DNA from: JBCCQL01 sp039414355
GTDB lineage: Bacteria; Planctomycetota; Planctomycetia; Pirellulales; Lacipirellulaceae
NCBI GenBank assembly: GCA_039414355.1
Contig: JBCDJN010000087.1
Location: forward strand, 1-21,272
DNA: 21,272 nt
Reading direction: 5' to 3'
This document shows positions 15,034-21,120 of this stretch, piece by piece; the stretch's first letter is position 1; each line of letters starts with the position of its first letter. Below the pieces are notes generated by a model. It was not told where the DNA came from. It saw only the letters and a list, made by a program, of their open reading frames with translations, and made no database searches. Position numbers and translations under genes: made by a program.

Positions 15034-16179
15034 CTACGCGAAGCGGCTCGCGGCGAGGAAGCCAATCGGCAGCGTCGTCTCGCCGTCGATCGCCAAGTCA
15101 GCGAGCGCTTCACCAAGCACCGGCGTGAACTTGTAGCCGTGGCCCGACATGCCGGCCGCCATGCAGATCCTCTCGTCGCTCGGCAGCCGGTCGACCACGA
15201 AGTGCTCGTCGGGCGTCATCGTGTAGAAGCAGGTCGCGTGGTGATGGGCCGGCCGCTTGAGCGAAGGCAGGTGCGTCTCGACGAAGCGTTCAACGGCTTG
15301 TTGTTCCGCTCGGTCGATTGAACGATCAACGTCCTCCGGCCGAGCGAGCGGCTTGCCGGCGGCGTGGTCGCCCACCTTCACGCCCCACGGCTCGACCGAG
15401 GGGAAGCCGTAGTAGACGCCGTCGGGCAGCTCGAACAAGAACGGCGGCATCGCGTCGGGCGAGTGGTTCTTCGACACGCCGTCGGCCGGTGCGTCGAACC
15501 AGAAGAGCGACTTGCGACGCACTTCCAGCGGCACGCCCAACTCGCCGAGCAGGCCGCCCGCCCACGGGCCCGCGGCCACCACGAGGCGATCAGCGGAGAC
15601 TTCGCCCTGGTCGGTCTCCAGAACGACCCCGCCCGGCTCGCTCCGCCAGCCGCGGGCGGTGACGCCCCGCCGCAGGTCGGCGCCGGCGAGGCGGGCCGCG
15701 TCCAGGCAGGCCTGCACGCAGCGCTCCACGTACAGCATGCCGCCGGTTGGTTCGTGCACCACGGCCAACTCGTCCGGCACGTGGAACTGGGGCCAGCGTG
15801 ACCGCGCCTCGGCAGCCGTGAATCGCTCGACCGGCAGGCCGTGCTCGGCGGCCGCGTGGAGCACGCCTTGCACCACCACGCCGTCGGCCGGTCCCGCCTC
15901 AATCAGCCCCGTCCGTTCAAACAGCCGCTCGCCCAACGGCTCCTCGAGCGCCGCCCACAGCGTGTACGCCCGCTGGCAAAGCGGCACGTAGTCGGGGTGC
16001 TCGAAGTACGCCTGGCGGATGATCCGCGTCTGCCCGTGCGAGCTCCCCTGATCGTGCGGCGGCGTGAACCGGTCGACGCCGATCACCCGCAGCCCCCGCG
16101 CGGCGAGCTTCCAAGCGGCGGCGCTGCCAACACCGCCCAGGCCCAGCACCACCGCGTCGCATGAGCTGGCCGTCTTCAC
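15034..16179 (-). CDS. N-methyltryptophan/sarcosine oxidase-like flavoenzyme (SolA/MSOX family)
   Basis: This 381-residue FAD amine oxidase oxidises secondary N-methyl amino acids with O2, yielding formaldehyde and peroxide. The N-terminal dinucleotide fold reads GLGGVGSAAAWKLAARG followed by a terminal Asp in GVDRF. GSSHGQTRIIR matches the family's flavin loop. The Cys in ATCFYTMTPDEHFVVD corresponds to the residue that binds FAD covalently in MSOX, and the Lys in GVKVGDH to the oxygen-activating one. GMSGHGYKF closes the FAD site. SolA is about 372 residues, so the GTG at 16179 gives the right length; the frame is open to 16353 but that part is not conserved in character. It is convergent with msrAB. 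The exact substrate is uncertain. Confidence 0.88.
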   Translation of the reverse strand: MKTASSCDAVVLGLGGVGSAAAWKLAARGLRVIGVDRFTPPHDQGSSHGQTRIIRQAYFEHPDYVPLCQRAYTLWAALEEPLGERLFERTGLIEAGPADGVVVQGVLHAAAEHGLPVERFTAAEARSRWPQFHVPDELAVVHEPTGGMLYVERCVQACLDAARLAGADLRRGVTARGWRSEPGGVVLETDQGEVSADRLVVAAGPWAGGLLGELGVPLEVRRKSLFWFDAPADGVSKNHSPDAMPPFLFELPDGVYYGFPSVEPWGVKVGDHAAGKPLARPEDVDRSIDRAEQQAVERFVETHLPSLKRPAHHHATCFYTMTPDEHFVVDRLPSDERICMAAGMSGHGYKFTPVLGEALADLAIDGETTLPIGFLAASRFA

Positions 16180-16402
16180 GCTGGCTTCGCCGGTTGGGTG
16201 GAAGAAATCGGAGGCGTCCAAAAACCAGACCGCAGTGGCCCAAAACGGCGCGGCGGAGAACGCGCTTGGATTTGGACTTTCGCGTGAGAGAATAACAATC
16301 GCCGTCCGCCATCCGCAGCGCATCGCGCGGCGTTTGGGTAGCGAAAGGGGCAAGCCGCGGGCTTCGCGTGCGTCGAAAGCCTTCGGCTGCCAGCCGATTC
16401 GG
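16180..16402. other. Intergenic region upstream of the SolA-like gene
   Basis: No gene is supported here. It should hold the promoter of the flavin oxidase on the minus strand. The long open frames crossing it are continuations or shadows without family character. Confidence 0.5.
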
Positions 16403-16458
16403 CGCAGAAAAAACCTCGAGGCCCCAGTTCGGCGGCCTCGAGGTTCTTTTTCTGTGCC
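16403..16458 (-). terminator. Strong intrinsic terminator for the small secreted protein gene
   Basis: The inverted repeat has 12-bp perfect arms around AACCTCGAGGCC (16413-16424 region) and GGCCTCGAGGTT (16434-16445), with an 11-nt loop. It is flanked by A-runs on one side and T-runs on the other, so it can work on both strands. Read leftward, it lies 24 nt after the stop codon at 16483 and ends in a run of six T. Confidence 0.9.
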
Positions 16459-16482
16459 AAGTTTCTCGCACCGCCCGCGTCA

Positions 16483-16866
16483 TCAACGCCACAGGTAGAA
16501 GACGGGCCGCTCCGTGGTGTACCAGCCGTAGGGCCGGCCGCCGGGCATTTGCCAGGTGGGGCTGTAGACGCCGGTCATGGGCAGCGGCGTGGCGGCGGGG
16601 CGGCTGTTGGACATGCCAAAGTTGGCCATCGTCTCCAGCCGGCGGATCCGGGCCATCGCCCGCCGCTGGGCCTTCTGCTGGACAATCTGCAGCGGCGTCG
16701 GCGCCTCGTAGCTGTAGCTGCTGCCCTCGCTGTACTGGTTGTCGCCGATCCACTTATCCCCTTCTTCCGCCGCAGGCCCGGGGTCTCCCAGGGCTTGAGC
16801 GAAGGAGGAGCAGGGCAGGGCGGAAAGGCAGGCAATTCCGGCCAGGGCGAGCACGGCGCAACGCAT
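16483..16866 (-). CDS. Small secreted hypothetical protein
   Basis: This 127-residue protein has a clear Sec signal peptide: basic MRCAV start, hydrophobic core, and a likely cleavage after SSFAQA at about residue 24. The mature part is a short acidic segment, then a helical, Arg- and Gln-rich stretch (about 58-80, IVQQKAQRRAMARIRRLE), then a Pro/Gly/aromatic-rich tail ending in RPVFYLWR. I recognise no named family. Proteins of this build are common in planctomycetes. It is followed by a strong terminator, which supports the gene as a single transcription unit. Confidence 0.72.
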   Translation of the reverse strand: MRCAVLALAGIACLSALPCSSFAQALGDPGPAAEEGDKWIGDNQYSEGSSYSYEAPTPLQIVQQKAQRRAMARIRRLETMANFGMSNSRPAATPLPMTGVYSPTWQMPGGRPYGWYTTERPVFYLWR

Positions 16867-17339
16867 GGGTCGGCTCCGAAAGCAAGTTGGATTCGCCGGC
16901 CAGCGGGCTGACCGGATGGGGGATGTGGTTCATCGGACGCCATCGACCCGCGCGGGCCCGGCGGGCGAGCGGAAACCGGGGCACGCGCGCAACCCTCGCC
17001 GCTTGCCACCGGCCGATTGCGGAGACTTTGCCGGTGGCCCCGCGCCTGCGGCGTCTGCCGGATCGCCCCCGGCATCGCCCGCTCGGCGTAGGTGGATCGG
17101 TGGATTGTTTGCCGCGTGCCAGCAGTGCTAAACTGCGGCCATCCGACTGGCGAAGACGCGGCCGATCAGGCGGACCTAGATCATCCCGACGGCAAGATCG
17201 CCCTCCCGCGGGCGAACAGACCTTGGGCGAACGCCGCAGTCGTCGCCAACCGGAAACCACCCGCAAGGCCCGTTGCCGAGCGACCCACCCGCCGGATGCT
17301 ATGCCGGCACGCTCTGTTTCATGAAAAGGGAGTTACGCG
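16867..17339. other. 473-bp region without a supported gene
   Basis: This region lies between the divergent secreted-protein and lipoprotein genes. A hairpin with 9-bp arms GCCACCGGC (17005-17013) and GCCGGTGGC (17030-17038) is visible, without a T-tract. Open frames here have shadow-like Arg/Pro composition. A possible promoter is listed separately. Confidence 0.55.
17105..17134 (+). promoter_or_regulatory. Possible promoter upstream of the small lipoprotein gene
   Basis: TTGTTT at 17105-17110 and TAAACT at 17129-17134 are spaced by 18 bp and resemble a sigma-70-type pair. This lies about 200 bp ahead of the lipoprotein ATG. The match is moderate only. Confidence 0.3.
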
Positions 17340-17519
17340 ATGAAGAAGTTCTTCTGGATGCCGCTGGCCATTGCGATGGTTGGCTTCACGCTCGGCTGTG
17401 GCGACACCGCCACCACCACCGAGACGCCCGCTGAGACGCCCGCCGCCGAGACCGAAGGCGACGCGGAGACGTCCGAGACGCCCGAAGCGACCACGGAAGA
17501 GGGTTCCGGCACCGAGTGA
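17340..17519 (+). CDS. Small Thr/Glu-rich lipoprotein
   Basis: This 59-residue protein has a short basic start (MKKFF), a hydrophobic segment and a lipobox ending in TLGCG at about residues 17-21, so Cys20 should be lipidated and the mature peptide anchored in a membrane. The remaining ~39 residues are a low-complexity, acidic chain of repeated ETPAE-like units, with no globular domain. The start is supported by AGGGAG at 17328-17333, seven bases before the ATG. A strong hairpin follows the stop by about 20 nt, so gene boundaries are well marked. Similar tiny acidic lipoproteins are frequent in planctomycetes, with unknown function. No specific family was recognised. Confidence 0.78.
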   Translation: MKKFFWMPLAIAMVGFTLGCGDTATTTETPAETPAAETEGDAETSETPEATTEEGSGTE

Positions 17520-17539
17520 ATCGGTAACGACTGCCGACG

Positions 17540-17584
17540 AACGCAAGCGACCGCGTGGCCCCGCTACGCGGTCGCTCTTGCGTT
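17540..17584 (+). terminator. Hairpin after the lipoprotein gene
   Basis: The arms at 17540-17556 (AACGCAAGCGACCGCGT) and 17566-17584 pair with one bulged base and a 9-nt loop. It is very stable but followed only by TTT and a G-run. It lies 21 nt after the stop codon, so it probably ends or protects the lipoprotein mRNA. Confidence 0.7.
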
Positions 17585-17748
17585 TGGGGCCCACAGCTGA
17601 GCGCCGCGGCAGGCAGACGGTCGTCCGTCTTGACCAACCGGCAAGGTTTGCGTAGCTTTTTTTGAAGAAGGCCGGCTGCACCGGTCGAACTAGTTCTAGG
17701 CCGGCGATCGCCTGAACGGGCGAATCCCCCGGCCGCGAGAATCATCCT

Positions 17749-17820
17749 GGCGCCGTGGCCAAGTGGCTAAGGCATCGGATTGCAAATCCGACATCGGCGG
17801 TTCGAATCCGCCCGGCGCCT
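17749..17820 (+). tRNA. tRNA-Cys (GCA)
   Basis: A full cloverleaf can be drawn. The acceptor arms are GGCGCCG (17749-17755) and CGGCGCC (17813-17819). The anticodon stem TCGGA/TCCGA encloses the loop TTGCAAA with anticodon GCA at 17782-17784, and the T arm has GGCGG-TTCGAAT-CCGCC. The discriminator base is T (U73) at 17820, as expected for tRNA-Cys. CCA is not encoded. The 3' end abuts an integrase gene, so this tRNA is the probable integration target. Confidence 0.96.
17797..17820 (+). other. Putative attachment site (att) in the tRNA-Cys 3' end
   Basis: The integrase stop codon lies 5 nt past the tRNA end, the usual arrangement for islands that integrate into a tRNA 3' half. No second copy of the T-arm/acceptor sequence could be found in the rest of the window, so the other junction should lie beyond 21272. 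Confidence 0.5.
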
Positions 17821-17824
17821 CTTA

Positions 17825-19054
17825 CTAACTCTTCACGTAACGCTCTTTGGCAATTGGGTTTGCGACATCCGCCGAGGGCATCTGAAGAATGTCGGGGGCG
17901 GAGGGGTCACCCATAGGGTCACCTAACTCTGTCCCGAAGCTCTTCCAAACCGCGTCCGCCGTCTGCTGGGCGTGCAGCTCGACGTAGAACTGCTCCGTCG
18001 TGCGAATGCTTGAATGCCGCATCAACTCCTTCAACACCGCTGGGTACACGCGCGATGCCCATCGGGTCCCGAAGGAACGCCTTAAATCTTGGGCCGATGC
18101 GTACTTCTTCTTTCCCGCACGCTCTTCGACGACAACGCCGGCCGCTTCACCGATGGCGCCGATCCGCCTACCGATGGTGACCTCACTGACGGTCACTGTT
18201 GGCGGGCTACCTCTGCGCCGTCCGGGCACCAGTGGCTTGCACACGGTTCCGGTGCGATCCGACGCCGGAGTCTTTCGAAGGAAGGCCGTGAAGTCTGGCG
18301 TTAGGCCGATGAGCCGGTCCCGGCCGCCCTTTTCGGCGTCCATGCTGATGCGAATCAGCGGCCTTGGCTCATCGATATCGAGGATGGCTAGCTCGCCTTT
18401 GCCCCAGCACAGCAGGGGAAGCTCCGACAGCCGAATGCCGCTGTACCAGAGCACCCGCAAGGTGTGGCGCCACGACTCGGCCAACTGCGGCCCGACGACG
18501 TCTTCCGTTGCGTCGAGCATGTCCTGGAACTCGCTCCGCGTGATCGGGCGGCCCTTCATCGCCCGGGAGCTGCGCGTCTTCTTCGGCTTCGCGATGTAAG
18601 GGGCCTTTTCGATCAGGAGCATGGCGGCCGCCCACTTCATGGCGCGGGCCAGCGTGCCGAGGTATTTGGCGATCGTGTCCACCGGCTTGCCCTCCCTTCG
18701 CAGGTGCAACTCCCATCGGCTGATTGCCTCGGGCGTGACGTCCTCAAGGAGCCGTGGTTCGAGAAAGGTCGTCAGCGATATCCGGGCGGTGGTCCAGTCG
18801 CTCCGGCTCTTCCGCTTCAGCGTGGCTTGGCGCTCGTCCTTGTAGCGTTCGCAGAAGGCGTCCCAGGTGATGGCCTTGGTCGCCACCCCGCGGGCGATAA
18901 TCGGCTCCAACTCCAGGGCCGCACGCGTCGCTTCCCTGCGACGCGCCGTGCCCGAGGATTTGCGCTTCTCAACGCCGGTTTCCGGGTCGATCCACGCGAG
19001 CTGGAGAAACCGCTTCGAAGCCACCTTCTTGACGTACACCTTACCCGGCTTCAT
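17825..19054 (-). CDS. Tyrosine recombinase (phage-type integrase)
   Basis: This 409-residue site-specific recombinase should integrate and excise the element. The N-terminal arm-binding-like part (1-55) is followed by a SAM-like core-binding domain (about 62-145) and the catalytic domain (about 170-375). Catalytic residues are R208 in SGIRLSEL, K242 in AEKGGRDR, R325 in QDLRRSFGTRW, H347 in LMRHSS and the nucleophile Y357 in TTEQFYVE. The usual His of the HxxR box is Gln322 here. The C-terminal 35 residues are an extra tail. It reads toward tRNA-Cys and its stop is 5 nt from that gene. Its start overlaps the excisionase-like gene by 14 bp, indicating translational coupling. Confidence 0.95.
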   Translation of the reverse strand: MKPGKVYVKKVASKRFLQLAWIDPETGVEKRKSSGTARRREATRAALELEPIIARGVATKAITWDAFCERYKDERQATLKRKSRSDWTTARISLTTFLEPRLLEDVTPEAISRWELHLRREGKPVDTIAKYLGTLARAMKWAAAMLLIEKAPYIAKPKKTRSSRAMKGRPITRSEFQDMLDATEDVVGPQLAESWRHTLRVLWYSGIRLSELPLLCWGKGELAILDIDEPRPLIRISMDAEKGGRDRLIGLTPDFTAFLRKTPASDRTGTVCKPLVPGRRRGSPPTVTVSEVTIGRRIGAIGEAAGVVVEERAGKKKYASAQDLRRSFGTRWASRVYPAVLKELMRHSSIRTTEQFYVELHAQQTADAVWKSFGTELGDPMGDPSAPDILQMPSADVANPIAKERYVKS

Positions 19055-19292
19055 TACCTCGCTCCGATTCTTCGAAGTGGCGTTCCATCGCCTGGAAAAT
19101 CTGGCGGCCGTTGGTCACCCAGGTCCGTCCGGGCATCCGACGCACGCCGTACTTGACGCACCACTTCTTGGTCGACTCTTCGCTAAGGCCGAGCATCACG
19201 CTCACCACGGACAGGTTGACCACGCTGGTCTCGTCCAGCAGCACGCAGTAACCGCCCGGCTCGACTTGGTCTCTGGGGAGGAATGCGGACAT
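19041..19292 (-). CDS. Excisionase-like helix-turn-helix DNA-binding protein
   Basis: This 83-residue protein has a helix-turn-helix of MerR/excisionase type at about residues 28-60 (LSVVSVMLGLS, then a recognition helix around TKKWCVKYGV, then a small wing GRTWV). Its position directly upstream of, and overlapping, the integrase suggests a recombination directionality factor or element regulator. The ATG at 19292 is chosen because the domain starts soon after. The frame is open to 19448, but that extension crosses a strong promoter-like site on the other strand and has no protein character. It is divergent from the promoter at 19306. Autoregulation through the palindrome at 19324 is possible. 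Confidence 0.72.
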   Translation of the reverse strand: MSAFLPRDQVEPGGYCVLLDETSVVNLSVVSVMLGLSEESTKKWCVKYGVRRMPGRTWVTNGRQIFQAMERHFEESERGNEAG

Positions 19293-19305
19293 GTCGCACC
19301 TATTG

Positions 19306-19333
19306 TTGACAGGCCGCCGCTGCCGCGCATAAT
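19306..19333 (+). promoter_or_regulatory. Consensus-like sigma-70-type promoter
   Basis: TTGACA (19306-19311), a 16-bp spacer and CATAAT (19328-19333) form the best -35/-10 pair I found in the window. It points rightward, away from the integrase, into a stretch without a convincing ORF. Confidence 0.65.
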
Positions 19334-19338
19334 GCGCG
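19324..19338. promoter_or_regulatory. 15-bp palindrome over the -10 box (operator candidate)
   Basis: CGCGCAT-A-ATGCGCG is a perfect inverted repeat with 7-bp arms around one base. It overlaps the -10 hexamer and lies 32 bp upstream of the excisionase-like start, a position from which a repressor could control the rightward promoter and perhaps the leftward gene. Confidence 0.45.
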
Positions 19339-19339
19339 T

Positions 19340-19512
19340 ACGTTCCACGGCGGCCCGTGTGGGACGTTTTCGAAATCCGACCCAACCAAGTGCTCTGCCA
19401 GGAGATCGGTTGTGTCGGGCCAAGGGCGTACCCCCGCGGGTCGCCCAAACAAAGTGACCAACTCTTGCCCGTCCCTCTGGGTTCCAGCCAGGGGACGGGC
19501 TTTGGTCTTTTT
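19340..19512 (+). ncRNA. Candidate small non-coding RNA, about 170 nt
   Basis: A strong promoter ends at 19333 and a strong intrinsic terminator ends at 19512. Between them the only notable frame is a GTG-started 67-codon ORF that runs through the terminator and has no recognisable domain. The interior contains short complementary blocks such as GGGCGTACCCCCGCGGGTCGCCC. I could not match it to a known RNA family. It may be a regulatory RNA of the island or an attenuated leader for the gene at 19764. Confidence 0.45.
19467..19512 (+). terminator. Intrinsic terminator in the island
   Basis: The arms GCCCGTCCCTCTGG (19467-19480) and CCAGGGGACGGGC (19488-19500) pair with one bulge around a 7-nt loop. 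They are followed by TTTGGTCTTTTT. The orientation fits the promoter at 19306. Confidence 0.85.
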
Positions 19513-19763
19513 CCGAGTCAGCTAGTCAGCCATGGCGTCTCCTCCCCACAGGGCGGTTGAAGGCGCGCGGACTCTCCGCGGCTGAGACCCCAGAGACACA
19601 CGGCCGAGAGCCGGCCGACGATTGATCGAACGCGCGTGTGCGCGGATAGATACGGCGTAAACGCCATGGGCAACCGGTCCTGCGGTTCGTCCGTGGTCCC
19701 GGCTCGCTGTTCCCGCAGCGGGTCGGGACGCCTTTGTTTTCCCGTAACACCGGAGTGTGTCCG
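19513..19763. other. Intergenic region before the SHD1-like gene
   Basis: No gene is supported. TTGATC (19623-19628) followed by TAGATA (19648-19653) may be a weak promoter for the gene at 19764, though the spacing is long. A small palindromic stretch CGCGCGTGTGCGCG lies between these hexamers and resembles the operator candidate at 19324. Confidence 0.4.
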
Positions 19764-20600
19764 ATGTGGCGTGCTTGTCAACTGGGATTGCTGGTGGCGT
19801 GGCTCGCTGCACCTGCTGTCGGATTCGATCCGGTGCAGGTCTACGCGGACCTTTGCTACAAGAAACGCGCGACGGCCCTTGCGGCGGCAGACGCGAAAGT
19901 TGCCGAGCAGGCTAGGTACTTGGCATCCGCCGAGGCAGACCGCAGTCGTTCGCCAAGCGCCAGCGTGAAGCCCAACCGGGAGGCTCTGGCAGCCGCCAAG
20001 AAGGCAGCCGAAGCAATTCGGTATCCGCTCAACACTTGGTACTACACGGGCAGCATTGGCGATTTGAAGGTCGGTGCCGCAACGCGACTCAGTGCAAAGC
20101 TCCGCGTGGTAGATGTGATCGACAGCGAGCAGATGCTCGTTCGGGCTGGAGCCTCTCGGGTGGTCTGGCTGATTGACCCCTCGGCCGGCAAGCGGGCCGA
20201 CCAAGAGCTGGTTCCTCTCGACGGCCTCTACACCTGCAGGCAAACCCGGTCCTACGAAAACGCCCTTGGCACAACAGCCACTGTTTTCGTAGTCCAGAAA
20301 GTCGACTTCGACTTCCCTGACGACGAACTGCGATTCACGCGATGGCGAGACGCCAAGACGTGGACGAGCACGGCCGGGACAACGCTTGAAGCCGTCTTTC
20401 ATGGGTACGAACGCAGCCGCGTGCTCTTGGTGACCAAAGACAATGAGGTAAAGCGGGTAAAGCTGACTGACCTAGTCAAAGCCGACCGCGATTTCGTTAT
20501 GGAGTGGCGTGCGGAAAAAAAGGCGAAGCAGGAAGCAAGCAGCCGCGACGGGTATGGCGGCCGTGGCGGCCGCGCTGGACGCAGTGGCTTTGGCTTCTAG
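19764..20600 (+). CDS. Secreted protein with SHD1-like domain
   Basis: This 278-residue exported protein has a signal peptide of about 20 residues (hydrophobic core LGLLVAWLAAPAVG). An Ala/Lys-rich helical segment (about 30-85) may form a short coiled coil. The centre (about 100-195) is beta-rich without a recognised family. The region at about 205-250 (TRWRDAKTWTSTAGTTLEA, a strand pair, VKRVKLTDLVKADRDFV) follows the plan of the SHD1 (SLA1 homology 1) domain, which occurs very often in planctomycete exported proteins. The C-terminus is basic and Gly/Arg-rich. The ATG at 19764 fits the signal peptide; an upstream in-frame extension to 19734 is unnecessary. Its function on the island is unknown. 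Confidence 0.75.
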   Translation: MWRACQLGLLVAWLAAPAVGFDPVQVYADLCYKKRATALAAADAKVAEQARYLASAEADRSRSPSASVKPNREALAAAKKAAEAIRYPLNTWYYTGSIGDLKVGAATRLSAKLRVVDVIDSEQMLVRAGASRVVWLIDPSAGKRADQELVPLDGLYTCRQTRSYENALGTTATVFVVQKVDFDFPDDELRFTRWRDAKTWTSTAGTTLEAVFHGYERSRVLLVTKDNEVKRVKLTDLVKADRDFVMEWRAEKKAKQEASSRDGYGGRGGRAGRSGFGF

Positions 20601-20821
20601 CCCCCCACCCCCACCACGCGCAACGTCCGAGCCCGCCCCGCGTCCCAGGTGAGCACGCCTTTCTTGCGAAGCGCGTTGAGGTGGCAGGTCACGCTGCTGG
20701 GGTAGGCCAAGCCCATGCGATGCTGCAGCTCCCGCCTTGAGGGGCTGTAGCCGTGGGTCACCTGGAAAGCGCGAATGGCGAAGAGAATGTCAGACTGACG
20801 CCGCGTAAGATTAGCGCGCAC
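20597..20821 (-). CDS. Stand-alone LexA-type winged-helix DNA-binding protein
   Basis: These 74 residues resemble the N-terminal domain of LexA: LTRRQSDILFAIRAF, then HGYSPSRRELQHRMGL and VTCHLNALRKKGVL, matching the three-helix winged fold with its recognition helix. The autoprotease half (Ser/Lys dyad, about 120 residues) is missing entirely, and the protein ends after the wing, so SOS-type self-cleavage is impossible. The GTG start at 20821 has AGGAGA seven bases upstream. It overlaps the convergent SHD1-like gene by 4 bp. It may repress island genes constitutively or through an antirepressor; alternatively it is a degraded LexA. The tight fit between start and terminal wing favours a real small protein. 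Confidence 0.8.
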   Translation of the reverse strand: MRANLTRRQSDILFAIRAFQVTHGYSPSRRELQHRMGLAYPSSVTCHLNALRKKGVLTWDAGRARTLRVVGVGG

Positions 20822-20844
20822 CGGTAGTCTCCTAGAGAGGGTGA

Positions 20845-20885
20845 GTGCGGCTAGACCGGCTCTGTGAGCCTCTCAGCAGCCGCAC
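20845..20885 (-). promoter_or_regulatory. Structured leader upstream of the LexA-like gene
   Basis: Perfect 8-bp arms GTGCGGCT (20845-20852) and AGCCGCAC (20878-20885) enclose a second small hairpin (GGCT-CTGTG-AGCC). It ends 23 bp upstream of the start codon, directly before the ribosome site, and could be an mRNA hairpin or a protein-binding palindrome. Confidence 0.4.
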
Positions 20886-21120
20886 AGCAGAAGGGAAACA
20901 ACGGTCGCCCCGCAGGCACGCCTATCGGGATTCGGCGTCTAGCAGTCTCGCGGGGAGGCAGATAACCCGGCCCTTTAGCCCGCGACATTGAGGCCTATAC
21001 TACCTATACGTTTGTGAGCTTCAACAGTCTTTCCGCGCCACTGTGGATAACTTCTCCGGGCCGTTTCCTAACCCCATGCTGGCGCCCGATTTGGGGTCCG
21101 AAGTTTTTTCGGGCGTTCGG
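20886..21120. other. Non-coding stretch with direct repeats and a DnaA box
   Basis: No gene is supported. CCTATAC occurs twice with 9-bp spacing (20994-21000 and 21003-21009). TGTGGATAA at 21042-21050 is the exact complement of the DnaA box TTATCCACA. A hairpin with arms CGCCCGA (21083-21089) and TCGGGCG (21109-21115) lies next to the stop of the last gene. The features could belong to a regulatory or replication site, but each is short. Confidence 0.4.

Noticed and set aside
19357..19560. 67-codon ORF downstream of the orphan promoter
   Set aside because: It has a GTG start without a ribosome site, runs through a strong terminator and has no recognisable protein character. A non-coding transcript is preferred.
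21042..21050. Single perfect DnaA box as a chromosomal origin
   Set aside because: One box without a cluster, dnaA or an AT-rich unwinding region does not support an origin. It is kept only as a weak element-site clue.
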